From positions 372,001 to 436,000 of the forward strand of contig NZ_LT990039.1 of NCBI RefSeq assembly GCF_900312975.1: DNA of 64,000 bases, in the 5' to 3' direction. Positions 46,466 through 56,581 of this stretch are shown piece after piece. This DNA comes from Massilistercora timonensis (GTDB lineage: Bacteria > Bacillota > Clostridia > Lachnospirales > Lachnospiraceae). A program made the position numbers and the translations under genes. Each line of letters starts with the position of its first letter. The stretch's first letter is position 1. A model generated the notes under the pieces. It had not been told where the DNA came from and did not search any database. It saw only the letters and a program-made list of their open reading frames with translations.

Positions 46466-47172
46466 ATTGTTCCTCCCGTCTCATACTGTGCCAGCGCCTT
46501 CCGGATCCATTCCCGTTCCCGGCAGATCTCTTCCGCCCGCTCCCGGGCGCTCTCGCTACCGCTCCTGCCGGCAAGCTGCTCCAGGATGCTCTCCTTAATG
46601 TGAAGCTCCCGCTTCAGGAACTCCAAAAGCACCGGATGCCGGGCTTCCAGAAGCCGCTTCCCGTAGAGATACTCCCATTCTTCATAGGGTTCCTTCGTGC
46701 CGTGGACCACCCGCATTACCGGATAGTATTTTCCATCCTCCAGCACCATGTCCTCCTGCTCGATCCGGTATCCGTTCTCTGTGAGGAATCTGCGCACCCG
46801 GCAGATTTCCGACTGGGGCTGCAGGATCAGGGCGTTCAGCTGCTCCGCCACTTCTTTTCCCTCCTGAAGGATCCGGATGGTCAGAGGCCCTCCCATCCCG
46901 GAGACGATCACCGTATCCACCTCTCCCGGACAGATCCTGGCAAGGCCGTCGGAGAGCCGGGTCTCGATCCGGTCCCCCAGTCCGTGGCCCACGATATGCA
47001 TCCGGGCCCGGTTAAGAGGCCCCTGGTTTACATCCATGGCGATCACCTTGCTGGCGATGCCTCTCTCCACAAGATAGATTGGCACATAGCCGTGATCGGT
47101 TCCGATATCCGCGACAGAGGCGCCCTCTGTCACAAGACCCGCCACCGCGTACAGTCTCTTTGATAGTTCCAT
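46462..47172 (-). CDS. trmK: tRNA (adenine(22)-N1)-methyltransferase
   Basis: A 236-residue SAM-dependent methyltransferase with GTDHGYVPIYLV (motif I, near residue 25), VSGMGGPLTI near residue 90 and a C-terminal coiled coil typical of TrmK. It modifies A22 of tRNA. Located 13 bases after rpoD, as is usual in Firmicutes. Confidence 0.93.
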   Translation of the reverse strand: MELSKRLYAVAGLVTEGASVADIGTDHGYVPIYLVERGIASKVIAMDVNQGPLNRARMHIVGHGLGDRIETRLSDGLARICPGEVDTVIVSGMGGPLTIRILQEGKEVAEQLNALILQPQSEICRVRRFLTENGYRIEQEDMVLEDGKYYPVMRVVHGTKEPYEEWEYLYGKRLLEARHPVLLEFLKRELHIKESILEQLAGRSGSESARERAEEICREREWIRKALAQYETGGTI

Positions 47173-47185
47173 AGGCGCCTCTTTC

Positions 47186-48298
47186 TTAATCCAGATAATC
47201 TCTCAGTTTCCTGCTGCGGCTGGGATGACGCAGCTTCCGGAGCGCTTTCGCCTCGATCTGACGGATCCGCTCCCGGGTAACGTCGAACTCTTTCCCCACT
47301 TCTTCCAGGGTCCGGGCCCGTCCATCGTTCATGCCAAAGCGCAGCCGCAATACTTTCTGCTCCCGCTCGGTCAGTGTGTCCAGCACCTCGTCAAGCTGCT
47401 CCTTCAGAAGAGTCTGAGCCGCGGCTTCCGCTGGCACCGGTACATTGTCGTCCTGGATGAAATCTCCCAGATGGCTGTCCTCTTCTTCTCCGATGGGCGT
47501 CTCCAGAGATACCGGCTCCTGGGAGATCTTCAGGATCTCTCTCACCCGCTCTACCGGCATGTCCAGCTCTTCCGCGATCTCTTCCGGCGTGGGTTCCCGT
47601 CCCAGTTCCTGCAGAAGCTGCCGGGACACCCGGATCAGCTTGTTGATGGTCTCCACCATGTGCACCGGGATCCGGATGGTCCTTGCCTGGTCCGCAATGG
47701 CCCTGGTGATAGCCTGGCGGATCCACCAGGTGGCGTAAGTACTGAACTTGAACCCTTTATGATAATCGAACTTCTCCACTGCCTTGATAAGTCCCAGGTT
47801 TCCTTCCTGGATCAGATCCAGGAACAGCATCCCACGGCCCACATAGCGCTTGGCAATGCTGACCACCAGACGAAGATTGGCCTCCGCCAGCCGCTTCTTG
47901 GCCCACTCGTCGCCGTCCGCCATCCGCTTGGCAAGTTCTACTTCCTCATCGGCGGTAAGAAGCGGCACCTTGCCGATCTCCTTAAGGTACATCCGCACCG
48001 GATCCTCAATGCTGATCCCGTCCGGCACCGACAGATCGATCTTCTCCATGTCCACTTCATCTTCATCGGAGATCACGATATCCGCGTCGTCAATGTCGTC
48101 GTCATCCGTCCCGATCCGGAGCACGTCCACATTGTTGGCCTCCAGATAATCGTACACCTTCTCCATCTGCTCTGAGGTAAGTTCCATGTCTGAGAAGAAA
48201 TCATTGATCTCCTGCAGTTCCAGGACGCTTTTCTTTTTCTTTCCCAGGGCTACCAGCTCTTTTAATTTCTCCTCAAATTTTGCCATGTTTTCTTCCAT
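47186..48298 (-). CDS. rpoD: RNA polymerase primary sigma factor RpoD (SigA)
   Basis: A 370-residue group 1 sigma factor. Region 1.1 is short; region 2 has [18 protein letters not shown] and the -10-binding [14 protein letters not shown]; region 4 ends in [24 protein letters not shown]...[18 protein letters not shown] (spread over the last 60 residues). I choose the ATG at 48298, eleven bases after GGAGG. It follows dnaG closely, giving the classic macromolecular synthesis pair. Confidence 0.96.
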   Translation of the reverse strand: MEENMAKFEEKLKELVALGKKKKSVLELQEINDFFSDMELTSEQMEKVYDYLEANNVDVLRIGTDDDDIDDADIVISDEDEVDMEKIDLSVPDGISIEDPVRMYLKEIGKVPLLTADEEVELAKRMADGDEWAKKRLAEANLRLVVSIAKRYVGRGMLFLDLIQEGNLGLIKAVEKFDYHKGFKFSTYATWWIRQAITRAIADQARTIRIPVHMVETINKLIRVSRQLLQELGREPTPEEIAEELDMPVERVREILKISQEPVSLETPIGEEEDSHLGDFIQDDNVPVPAEAAAQTLLKEQLDEVLDTLTEREQKVLRLRFGMNDGRARTLEEVGKEFDVTRERIRQIEAKALRKLRHPSRSRKLRDYLD

Positions 48299-48336
48299 GT
48301 AGTTTCCATCCTCCATTGCTTGATTATATTTTATCC

Positions 48337-50106
48337 CTAATTAATAGAAATATGCAGTTTCTCAAGGTCCTGCAGCTGCCGCTTGGCCTCCATCAGCCGC
48401 TGCAGCCCCCGGATATCTGTGGGGTCCAGACGGGCCGCCGCCTCCCCGATGCTGTGGGCCTTCACCCGCACCACCGTCTCTTTCAAAGCCTTCTCCCGTT
48501 CTTCCGGTGTGGTCAGCTCCCGGATCTTCGTGTGGAACAGGGAGGCTGCCTCCCGGTGCTCCTCTTCCTCTGTAAAATGATCCAGGATCCTGGCCGGATT
48601 GGCCTCCCCCTCTTCATACTGCTGATACAAGAGCTCCGCCACCTTCCGGTAGATCTCCCCGGTGAAATCCTCCGGGATGATATAGCTGCTGATCTGATGA
48701 AAGACCTGGGGTTCCTCGATCATCCAGGTGAGAAGGATCTTCTGGGATGTGAGGATCCCGTCTTCCTTCTTCTCTTTCGCCGGCTTCTCCGGCCTTTTAG
48801 CCGGCTGGGCCAGACCATTTTGCACTGCGGTGCGGACCACCAGCTTCCGAAGTTCCTCGTAACCTACGTGGTATCGCCCGGCCACCGCCTCTATGTAGTT
48901 ATTCCGCTCAATGTCTTCCTCAAACTCTCCCAGTCTTCGGGCCACTTCCTTCAGGAAATCCGTCTTCCCTTCCGGCGATGTCAGATCGTAGTCTTGCTCC
49001 AGCACTTCCACTCCGAATAGAAATCCGTTCCTGGCCTCCCGGATCCGGTCTTCGAAGGCTTCCTTCCCCAGGTTCTTGATAAACTCATCCGGGTCTTTGT
49101 AGGGCTCCATGCGGATCACCTTCGCGCTGATCCCCGCCTCCCGCAGGATGGGAATGGCCCGCAGGGCCGCCTTCGTCCCTGCCTCGTCGCTGTCGTAAGT
49201 CAGGTAGACCTCCTTCACATACCGTTTGATCAGGGAAGCATGGCCCTGAGTCAGGGCTGTGCCAAGGGAGGCCACCGCATTGGTGAACCCGGCCTGATGA
49301 AGAGAGATCACATCCATGTATCCTTCGCACAGAAGGAAGTAAGATTTCCTGGAACTTCTGGCCCGGTTAAGGCCGTAGAGATTCCGGCTCTTGTCGAATA
49401 TCATGGTCTCCGGGGAATTTAAGTATTTGGGTTTCCCGTCCCCCATGACCCGGCCGCCAAACCCGATCACCCGGCTGTTGGCGTCCATGATGGGGAACAT
49501 GACCCGGTTCCAGAACTTATCATGGGCCCCATGCTTCTCATCCACGGTGATCAGCCCCGCTTTGGCGATCATATCGTCCTGATACCCCTGCCCTTTCAGG
49601 TAACGGTAGAGGTCGTCGCTGTATTTGTTGGCGTAGCCAAGGCCGAACGCCCGGATGGTGTCATCCCCCAGCTGTCTTCCCTTCAAGTAGGCCACAGCCC
49701 GCTCGCCCTGCCGCTCTTTCAGCTGGATATAGAAATACCTGGCCGCCGCCTTGTTGATCTCCAGAAGGATGGCCTTTGTATCCGCCCGCTCCCGGGCTTC
49801 CTTCGACAACTCCTGCCGGGGCAGCTCCACGCCGGCCCGGTCCGCCAGATACTTCAGCGCCTCCAGGAAGGAGTAATTCTCATATTCCATGAGAAATGTG
49901 AACACATTTCCCCCCGCCCCGCAGCCGAAACAATAATACATCTGCTTCTGCCTGCTCACGGAAAAGGAAGGGGACTTCTCATTGTGGAAGGGGCACAGTC
50001 CAAAATAGGAACTCCCCTTCTTCTGCAGCTTCACATAACTGGAGATCACGTCTACGATATCATTTTTTGATCTTACTTCTTCAATCAGTTCATCGGAGTA
50101 ATACAT
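48337..50106 (-). CDS. dnaG: DNA primase
   Basis: A 589-residue primase that lays RNA primers at the fork. The CHC2 zinc finger ([11 protein letters not shown]... CFGC, residues 38-65), the TOPRIM domain with [13 protein letters not shown] and YDSDEAG near residue 305, and a short C-terminal helicase-binding domain are present. It lies between dgt and rpoD. Confidence 0.95.
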   Translation of the reverse strand: MYYSDELIEEVRSKNDIVDVISSYVKLQKKGSSYFGLCPFHNEKSPSFSVSRQKQMYYCFGCGAGGNVFTFLMEYENYSFLEALKYLADRAGVELPRQELSKEARERADTKAILLEINKAAARYFYIQLKERQGERAVAYLKGRQLGDDTIRAFGLGYANKYSDDLYRYLKGQGYQDDMIAKAGLITVDEKHGAHDKFWNRVMFPIMDANSRVIGFGGRVMGDGKPKYLNSPETMIFDKSRNLYGLNRARSSRKSYFLLCEGYMDVISLHQAGFTNAVASLGTALTQGHASLIKRYVKEVYLTYDSDEAGTKAALRAIPILREAGISAKVIRMEPYKDPDEFIKNLGKEAFEDRIREARNGFLFGVEVLEQDYDLTSPEGKTDFLKEVARRLGEFEEDIERNNYIEAVAGRYHVGYEELRKLVVRTAVQNGLAQPAKRPEKPAKEKKEDGILTSQKILLTWMIEEPQVFHQISSYIIPEDFTGEIYRKVAELLYQQYEEGEANPARILDHFTEEEEHREAASLFHTKIRELTTPEEREKALKETVVRVKAHSIGEAAARLDPTDIRGLQRLMEAKRQLQDLEKLHISIN

Positions 50107-50172
50107 CTTCCGCTTCCTTATCTGTTAAAATAGCCCTCATTTATAATATTCGACAAAACGACCCGATTTCCT

Positions 50173-51180
50173 TTAAAATTTCCAGGATTCCGGAACAAAA
50201 TATTCTTCAAACTTTTTCACCGCGTATGTATCCGTCATTCCCGCGATATAATCGCAGACGATCTGCTCTTCTTTTGTCCCCTTTTCTTCCAGCATCCCCA
50301 GGAACTGGGCAGGCAGAAGATCCAGGTGCTCCATGTAGAACTGATACAGATTGGTGATCATATTGATGGCTTTCTTCTCCTCCCCTTTTGCCTTTGGATT
50401 CTTATACACATTTTCAAAAAGGAATCCCCGAAGGCCCATGGTGGCCTCGTATACCTCCGGCGACATCTGGATCTTCGGCTTCTCCATACTGTTAATGATC
50501 ACGTTGTGGACCATGGTATCCAACCGGATCTTGGTGGAAGTTCCCAGGATATCTGTATATTTCCTGGGAATATCCGACTCCTTAAGGATCCCTCCCCGGA
50601 TGGCGTCGTCGATGTCGTGGTTGATATAGGCGATCTTATCGGAGAGCCGCACGATCTGGCCTTCCAGCGTATGGGGATCCCCGGAGGACTTGTGGTTTTT
50701 GATCCCGTCCAGCACCTCCCAGGTCAGGTTCAGCCCCTCCCCCTGCTTCTCCAGGCACTCTACCACCCGCACGCTCTGGAGATTGTGCTGGAAACCGGAA
50801 GGATTCAGCCGGTTCAGCGCGAATTCTCCGGCGTGGCCAAAGGGCGTATGCCCCAGATCATGCCCCAGGGCAATGGCCTCCACCAGATCTTCATTCAGCC
50901 GCAGGGCCTTGGCAATGGTCCTGGCGTTCTGGGACACCTCCAGGGTGTGGGTCAGCCTGGTCCGGTAATGGTCTCCTTTGGGCAGCAGGAAAACCTGGGT
51001 CTTCTGCTTCAGACGCCGGAACGCCTTACAATGCAGGATCCGGTCCCGGTCCCTCTGGAATACCGGCCGGATGTCGCATTCCTTCTCCGGTATCTTCCGG
51101 CCTTTTGACTCTCTGCTTTTTGCCGCGTATTGACTTAAATACTCTTCTTCCCTGTTCTCCAGTTGCTCTCGGATCGTCAT
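50173..51180 (-). CDS. dgt: Deoxyguanosinetriphosphate triphosphohydrolase-like protein
   Basis: A 335-residue HD-domain hydrolase with RTRLTHTLEVSQ and ALGHDLGHTPFGHAGE, giving the H...HD...D metal site. Family members remove triphosphate from dNTPs and may help balance dNTP pools. Its position right before dnaG is conserved in Clostridia. Length is typical of the clostridial dGTPase type. Confidence 0.9.
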   Translation of the reverse strand: MTIREQLENREEEYLSQYAAKSRESKGRKIPEKECDIRPVFQRDRDRILHCKAFRRLKQKTQVFLLPKGDHYRTRLTHTLEVSQNARTIAKALRLNEDLVEAIALGHDLGHTPFGHAGEFALNRLNPSGFQHNLQSVRVVECLEKQGEGLNLTWEVLDGIKNHKSSGDPHTLEGQIVRLSDKIAYINHDIDDAIRGGILKESDIPRKYTDILGTSTKIRLDTMVHNVIINSMEKPKIQMSPEVYEATMGLRGFLFENVYKNPKAKGEEKKAINMITNLYQFYMEHLDLLPAQFLGMLEEKGTKEEQIVCDYIAGMTDTYAVKKFEEYFVPESWKF

Positions 51181-51221
51181 ATCCCACTCACCCTCCTGAT
51201 CATGTTCTCCTTGTGTCTCTT

Positions 51222-52745
51222 CTATTTCCCAGTCCCGTCTTCCTCACGGATCCTTGCTTCAATGGCGTCGCACACCGTCTCCAGGACCTTGATCCTGGCG
51301 TAATACTTGCAATTGCCCTCCACTACGATCCAGGGAGCGTTGGGTGTGGAAGTCCGAAGCAGCATCTCGTTGACCGCTTCCTCGTACTGATCCCACTTCG
51401 CCCGGTTCCGCCAGTCCTCATCGGTGATCTTCCAGCGTTTCTCCGGGTTTTCTTCCCTGGCCCGGAACCTTCGTTCCTGCTCGTCTTTGTCGATCTGCAT
51501 CCAGAATTTCAGCACGATGGCACCTGCGTCTGTCAGGTCCCGCTCCATATCATTGATCTCCTTGTAGGCTCTCTGCCACTCGCCTCTGGAGCAGAAGCCT
51601 TCGATCCGCTCCACCATCACCCGGCCGTACCAGGTCCGGTCGAAGATGGTCACATGGCCGGCCTTGGGCATATCTGTCCAGAACCGCCACAGATAATGAT
51701 GAGCTCTCTCAATGTCGTTGGGAGATGCCGTAGGGTGCACCACATAGCCTCTGGGATCCATCTTCTGGGTCAGCCGCTTGATGGCTCCCCCTTTTCCTCC
51801 TGCGTCCCAGCCCTCGAATCCCAGCACCACCGGGATCCGCCTGCGGTACAGCTCCCCGTGGAGCTTCTGGATCTTCTTCTGCAGCTTCTTGAGCCGCTCC
51901 TTATATTCTTCCTTTGTATAGGACAGGGTCAGATCCGCTCTGGAAAGGATGGTCTCCTCCATGGACTTTCCAGAAGCTTCTTCCGCAAGAACAGTCTCTT
52001 TTTGGGGCTCTTCGCTCTTGGCCTGCTGCTGCCGTACAGCTTCCACCTTCTCCTCCAGGATCTGCGCCACCGTCTCATAAATCTTAACTGTGGCGAACCG
52101 GCGGTCCACCGCCTCTACCAGATTCCAGGGCGCATGGCGGGTATCTGTCCGGGAGAGCATCTCCTCGTTCATGGCCTGATATTTTTCGAAATTCTTGTTC
52201 CGCTTCCGATCCCCTTTGGCTACCCGCCATGCAGTCTCCCGGGAATCAAGCAGCTTGTCAAACCGCTTTTTCTGCTCTTCCTGATCAATGGCCAGGAAGA
52301 ATTTGATCAGCACCATCCCGTCTGCCGTCAGCTGTTCCTCAAAGGACAGGATCGACCGGTATGCCTTCTCCACGTCCTTGTCGCTGATCTTCTTGTCGAA
52401 CCGGTCGATCAACACCTTCCGGTACCAGCTGCTGTCGTAGATGGCGATCCGTCCTCTGGCGGGCATCTTCATCCAGAACCGCCACAGGAAGGGATGCATC
52501 TTCTCCTCCCTGGTCTCCTTCTTCACCGCGTAGACTTCGAACCCTCTGGGGTCCAGCGCCTGGATCAGCTCTCCGATCTGCAGGCCCTTCCCCGCCGCGT
52601 CGTATCCCTCGAAGGCGATCATCACCGGAATCCCCAGCTCCTTGCAGGCCCGCTGCAGCTTCCCAAGCCTTGGCGCCAGCTTCTCCATCCGCTCCTTGTA
52701 CTCCTTTTTATCCAGCTTCTTTGTCAGATCCAGTTTCTCCAGCAT
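51222..52745 (-). CDS. pap: Polyphosphate:AMP phosphotransferase (two PPK2 domains)
   Basis: A 507-residue class II PPK2 with two tandem kinase domains. Their P-loops are FEGYDAAGKG (near residue 45) and FEGWDAGGKG (near residue 305), and each has an RRFWMKMPARG/WRFWTDMP-like lid. Two-domain PPK2 enzymes phosphorylate AMP to ADP using polyphosphate. It starts after AGGAG and ends the GC-rich block; the AT-rich region begins 40 bases further. Confidence 0.9.
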   Translation of the reverse strand: MLEKLDLTKKLDKKEYKERMEKLAPRLGKLQRACKELGIPVMIAFEGYDAAGKGLQIGELIQALDPRGFEVYAVKKETREEKMHPFLWRFWMKMPARGRIAIYDSSWYRKVLIDRFDKKISDKDVEKAYRSILSFEEQLTADGMVLIKFFLAIDQEEQKKRFDKLLDSRETAWRVAKGDRKRNKNFEKYQAMNEEMLSRTDTRHAPWNLVEAVDRRFATVKIYETVAQILEEKVEAVRQQQAKSEEPQKETVLAEEASGKSMEETILSRADLTLSYTKEEYKERLKKLQKKIQKLHGELYRRRIPVVLGFEGWDAGGKGGAIKRLTQKMDPRGYVVHPTASPNDIERAHHYLWRFWTDMPKAGHVTIFDRTWYGRVMVERIEGFCSRGEWQRAYKEINDMERDLTDAGAIVLKFWMQIDKDEQERRFRAREENPEKRWKITDEDWRNRAKWDQYEEAVNEMLLRTSTPNAPWIVVEGNCKYYARIKVLETVCDAIEARIREEDGTGK

Positions 52746-52788
52746 ATGCTCCTCTCCTTTCTCAGACTTTTTATTGTAATAACAATAC

Positions 52789-54042
52789 CTATTTTATCGC
52801 ATATCTAGTTCCTCTTCCTCTGCCCTCTATTTTCACAACACTTTTTTTGTTCATCTCTTTTAGCAACTGTGTTGTCTTTGATTTTCCAAATGGAACATAA
52901 GGAGCAATTTCACTAATTGATTTCAGCATTGTCCTGCTTAAAATCTTATATATTTTTCTTTCGTCTTCTGTTAAATTCAGGTTTTTTTCAAAAACCGGAA
53001 GCACCATCTTGATTGTATTTTCCGACACTTCAAAGTCCGGCTGCATCAGGGATTCTTCATAGAACTGTTTTATCCTTGTAATTCCTGTACCGAATATTTC
53101 CACAAATCCCAGCCTGTAAAATACATTTGCAAGATTTCTATTTCTTAGAACTGAAAGCTTTCCAGATAAATATTCGTCTTTTGTTATTCCAGATGGCAGT
53201 CCCCCCGGAGAAATAATTTCTATTCTATCATCAAACATCGAAACTTTTATTTGTGAATCCATATCCCAAACCCGATGGATCAATGCATTTGCGATTGCTT
53301 CCCTGAATGCTGCCTCCGGTATCTTTTCCACCTTTTTCCTGTCAGACCCTTGTATTTCTTCGTACTGATAATAATCTCTGAATACTTCTAACGCTTCTTC
53401 ATATACTGTCAAAATAGATATATTGCCAAATGTTGCTCTTTTATGGATCACACTGACATTCTCGCCAAACTTAATAATATCAATTCCCGGAAAATGATTT
53501 TTATCCGCCAAAATGCCAGCCGCATTATTGTATCCAACGGTACTGTTATATAAATTCAATGTTCTCAAGGTATCCTGATTAAAAGATTCAATCTGAATAC
53601 ATTCCTTTAATTTTTGCGATAAAATATCAAATGTCAGTTCCTGATCTTCACACGGCAATTCTTCAAATCGGATATTTTTCCCTTCTAAGATCAGCCTTGA
53701 CAGTTCCAGCGTATCAACCTCTATCGTTGCGGTATCGTTTCGCTTATACGCCTTTGATCTGTATAAATATGGCTTATGAAGCCCGCTTTTTACAGTCAGT
53801 TTTATCGTTCTGTCATTATTCTGCAATTCCAGTGTGTAATCAGGCTGAGGTGTAATACTGTCATTAATTTTATTTTCAATATCCAGACATGCCTGTTTTA
53901 TATCCGAAAGGCCCTTAATATTACCGTTGTCATCAATACCAAAATAGATTTCTCCACCATCGTAATTTGAAAAGGCACTTACTGTTTTTAAAAATGTATT
54001 TGTAATCTTTTCTTTAAACTCTGCCGTTCTTATTTCACGCAT
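52789..54042 (-). CDS. AlbA_2 domain / ATP-binding HTH transcriptional regulator
   Basis: A 417-residue protein of the AlbA_2 (DUF4/schlafen-like) family: TFLKTVSAFSNYDGGEIYFGIDDNG near the N-terminus, the AFREAIANALIHRVWD segment near residue 255, a GHKL-like PGGLPSGIT, and a C-terminal winged helix (about 365-417). Such proteins are often mobile and self-regulated. Codons are AT-rich (ATA, AAA, TTT), unlike its GC-rich neighbours. The start at 54042 is set by GGGAG eight bases upstream; an upstream ATG runs into the inverted repeat. Confidence 0.82.
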   Translation of the reverse strand: MREIRTAEFKEKITNTFLKTVSAFSNYDGGEIYFGIDDNGNIKGLSDIKQACLDIENKINDSITPQPDYTLELQNNDRTIKLTVKSGLHKPYLYRSKAYKRNDTATIEVDTLELSRLILEGKNIRFEELPCEDQELTFDILSQKLKECIQIESFNQDTLRTLNLYNSTVGYNNAAGILADKNHFPGIDIIKFGENVSVIHKRATFGNISILTVYEEALEVFRDYYQYEEIQGSDRKKVEKIPEAAFREAIANALIHRVWDMDSQIKVSMFDDRIEIISPGGLPSGITKDEYLSGKLSVLRNRNLANVFYRLGFVEIFGTGITRIKQFYEESLMQPDFEVSENTIKMVLPVFEKNLNLTEDERKIYKILSRTMLKSISEIAPYVPFGKSKTTQLLKEMNKKSVVKIEGRGRGTRYAIK

Positions 54043-54079
54043 ACATTTTACTCCCTTTCCCCTTTCATTTCTTACATTT

Positions 54080-54143
54080 ATTATATACAGAAACAGCCAG
54101 AAAATCAATCGCAAAAAAATACAATTGGTTTTCTGACTGTTTC
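54080..54143 (-). promoter_or_regulatory. Promoter inside an inverted repeat upstream of the AlbA_2 regulator
   Basis: On the minus strand TTGATT (54103-54108), a 17-base spacer and TATAAT (54080-54085) form a promoter. The -35 box sits in the arm of an inverted repeat (54090-54109 with 54123-54143, GAAACAG..CTGTTTC) around an A/T-rich loop. This suits an autoregulatory operator or, in RNA, a terminator for the rbsK transcript. Confidence 0.55.
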
Positions 54144-54167
54144 CGATCATTAAATCTTAAAATTTTG

Positions 54168-55061
54168 TCACATTAAGGTCCTTTCAAAAGCTATCACTTC
54201 TTCACGCTTTGGGATTGAACTTGAAGCTCCCTTTCTGGTAACTGCAATAGCTGAAGCTGCCGCTGCTGTTGAAAGTGCTTCAGATCCAGGTGTCCCCATA
54301 AGGACTTCATGGATAAAATATCCTGTAAAAGTATCCCCTGCCGCCGTAGTATCAATAGCTTCAACTTTAAATGCTGGTGCATAAAACATCTCACTGGGCG
54401 TTGCGTAATACGCCCCCTTTTCTCCCAAGGTAAGCACAACATTTGCTAAAGGATATTTGTTTCTCATAATATCTAGAATCTTTTTTTCATCTGTGCTACC
54501 TGTCATCTGATACCCTTCCACTTCATTCATAATAAATGTATGAACTTTTTCCAAGGGGCACCCTTCAATATAGGCGTCATAAGGAGATGGGTTTAAAAAA
54601 ATCCTCATATTTTTCTGAGCTGCCTTTTCCATAATATAGGACAATTGATTAATTTCATTTTGGAGAAGAAGAACATCTTCTTCTCCAAAATTTTCCATTA
54701 CTTCATCTACATGTTCCTTTGATATCCTACGATTCCCTCCTGGATATAAAATGATACTATTTTGTCCATTTTCAGCCACTTGTATGATTGCATTTCCGGT
54801 CCGCTCATCACCCGTTTTAATGTATTCCGTCTTTACACCGCTTTTCTGACATAAGTCACGCAAAAATTCCCCGTCTTCGCCTATACATCCCGCATGATAG
54901 ACCTCCGAATCAGCCCTTGCCAAAGCAATTGACTGATTTAATCCTTTTCCGCCTGGAAATACTTGTAACATTATGGAAGATATTGTTTCTCCTGGTTTTA
55001 CAATATGAGTTAAACTATATGTATAATCAATATTTAGAGACCCAAAGTTTAATATTTTCAT
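54168..55061 (-). CDS. rbsK: Ribokinase family sugar kinase
   Basis: A 297-residue PfkB-type kinase, complete. N-terminal GSLNIDYTYSLTHIVKPGET and FPGGKGLNQSIALAR bind sugar; DTTAAGDTFTGYF near residue 240 supplies the anion hole and catalytic Asp. Ribose or deoxyribose is the most likely substrate but other sugars cannot be excluded. Start at 55061 after GGGAAGG. It is the only intact enzyme left in what appears to be a collapsed sugar operon. Confidence 0.88.
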   Translation of the reverse strand: MKILNFGSLNIDYTYSLTHIVKPGETISSIMLQVFPGGKGLNQSIALARADSEVYHAGCIGEDGEFLRDLCQKSGVKTEYIKTGDERTGNAIIQVAENGQNSIILYPGGNRRISKEHVDEVMENFGEEDVLLLQNEINQLSYIMEKAAQKNMRIFLNPSPYDAYIEGCPLEKVHTFIMNEVEGYQMTGSTDEKKILDIMRNKYPLANVVLTLGEKGAYYATPSEMFYAPAFKVEAIDTTAAGDTFTGYFIHEVLMGTPGSEALSTAAAASAIAVTRKGASSSIPKREEVIAFERTLM

Positions 55062-55087
55062 AAAGCACCTTCCCACCTTAAACTGTT

Positions 55088-55970
55088 TTATTTTGTAAGC
55101 CAGTTTAAGATATTTTTCCATATTGTATCATACTCGTCCCATGATACAAACGCCGGAGAACCCCAATGTGGCGAACAATCAGATGTAAATACTACAGATC
55201 TCCCTTTTCCATATTCGCCTGCCGCAATCAATGGATCTTCACCAATTGTTGCCAGCAATTTTCCTTCTGGCTTCATAATCGTTTTATTATAACCAAGCAG
55301 ATATGGCCATTCTTTATCAAGCCCTTCGGTAATTTCATGTGAAGCCACAACAACCGGATGAATCCCCTGTGGCGCTTCTACGCGATCATCTACATCCAAC
55401 ATTTTGACAGGAAGAATATCCGCGATTTCTGTCTGTCCATATCTTGCTGTTGCATCAATGCCTGTAAAAGACATCTGGGTTATGTGCCAAAAGCATATCG
55501 CTCCCCAGTCAGATGTTGGCGGCTGCACACCAAGTCCAAGGAAGCTCATGGCTGCCAGATCCAGAATCGCATATCCAATATCCAAAGTTAATTGTGCGAT
55601 CAATGTGGGAACACAATTAGGCAAAATGTGCCGGAAAATAATCCTAATATCGGAAAATCCAATACTTCTTGCCGCCTCTACATAAGTTTTATTTTTTTCC
55701 ACCATAGTTAAAGAACGCGTCAAACGGGAAAGCATAGGTACATATACGATTCCCAATGCAATAATTGCATTCGTGATACCCTTTCCAAAACTTGCCACTA
55801 ACAGAAACGCAAGCAGCAGTGCTGGGAAAGCAAGAATCACATCTTCAATCCGCATAATGATATTATCTAATTTTCCACCATAATATCCGCAAAGTACTCC
55901 CAGCGGAATACCAACAATAATAGAAATCACAACGACTAGAAGCGCGCTTAACAATGTGGTTCTTGTCTGG
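55088..55970 (-). pseudogene. Chimeric fragment: peptide ABC permease fused in frame to GATase1-like protein
   Basis: From the 5' side, about residues 1-155 match the core and C-terminal half of a DppC/OppC-type permease (EAARSIGFSDIRIIFRHILPN is the EAA loop; SFLGLGVQPPTSDWG follows). After about residue 155 the sequence changes to the C-terminal part of a GATase1-like (PF07090) protein (MSFTGIDATARYGQTE, SDCSPHWGSPAFVSW). The permease lacks its first 100 or so residues and its true end; the amidotransferase lacks its N-terminal Cys region. The best reading is a deletion fusion. The 288-residue frame starts with TTG, and permease sequence continues upstream (TRTTLL) into the lacI remnant. 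Confidence 0.85.
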
Positions 55971-56349
55971 TATTGATTAGCTTTTCCGAATCAAGAATAA
56001 GACCTGCTATTTTTTTCTTTTGAAGATCATTAACACATTCCTGCATCTCATCCGAACCGTCCGCAAACTGTACCAAAAGACCATATCCCATCTGAGCCGC
56101 CGCTTTTTGAGCACTCCGAATGATCTTTTCACCTTCTCGGTTATCCTTCTTCATTACCAGACCAATCAGATGACTTTTAAGCCCCTCTTTTTCCCGGAAT
56201 TTAAAATAGGGAATGTACTGCTCTTCTTCAATTACTTTCAGGACTCGCTGTTTTGTCTTCTCACTGATATCTTTATCTTTTCCATTCATAACTTTGGAAA
56301 CTGTAGAAACAGATACCCCTGCAAGTTTGGCAATGTCATGTATGTTCAT
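55948..56349 (-). pseudogene. Truncated LacI family regulator
   Basis: Residues 1-50 form an intact LacI helix-turn-helix (IHDIAKLAGVSVSTVSKVMN). The effector domain starts (HLIGLVMKKDN) but stops after about 133 residues at a junction with permease sequence; full members are about 330. DNA binding might survive but tetramer/dimer and ligand contacts are lost. The ATG at 56349 follows GGGGGA. TTTCGCTAAAACGAAA (56414-56429) upstream looks like its operator. Confidence 0.85.
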
Positions 56350-56413
56350 ATGCACATCCCCCTTCCTTCTTTAGTTTCTAAAATTTTAGCATTTTGTACA
56401 TTTTGATTCAATA

Positions 56414-56429
56414 TTTCGCTAAAACGAAA
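56414..56429. promoter_or_regulatory. LacI-type palindrome upstream of the truncated lacI
   Basis: TTTCG and CGAAA flank CTAAAA in a 16-base near-palindrome, the size and symmetry of LacI family operators. It lies 65 bases before the regulator start. AACTATTT recurs three times nearby. Confidence 0.4.
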
Positions 56430-56527
56430 CTATTTTCCGACATATTGCACATTTTTAACTATTTACTAAACTATTTTCGCTGATTTATTTTCATAGAAAT
56501 GCTGAAAGAAAAATGACAATTTTTTTG

Positions 56528-56556
56528 TTGACATTTCCAGCCCGATATAGTAACAT
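56528..56556 (+). promoter_or_regulatory. Strong promoter for tRNA-Leu
   Basis: A perfect TTGACA (56528-56533), a 17-base spacer and TAACAT (56551-56556) predict a start near 56563, 19 bases before the mature tRNA 5' end. Confidence 0.7.
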
Positions 56557-56581
56557 ATCTTTCGGACGATTTAATCGCCGT

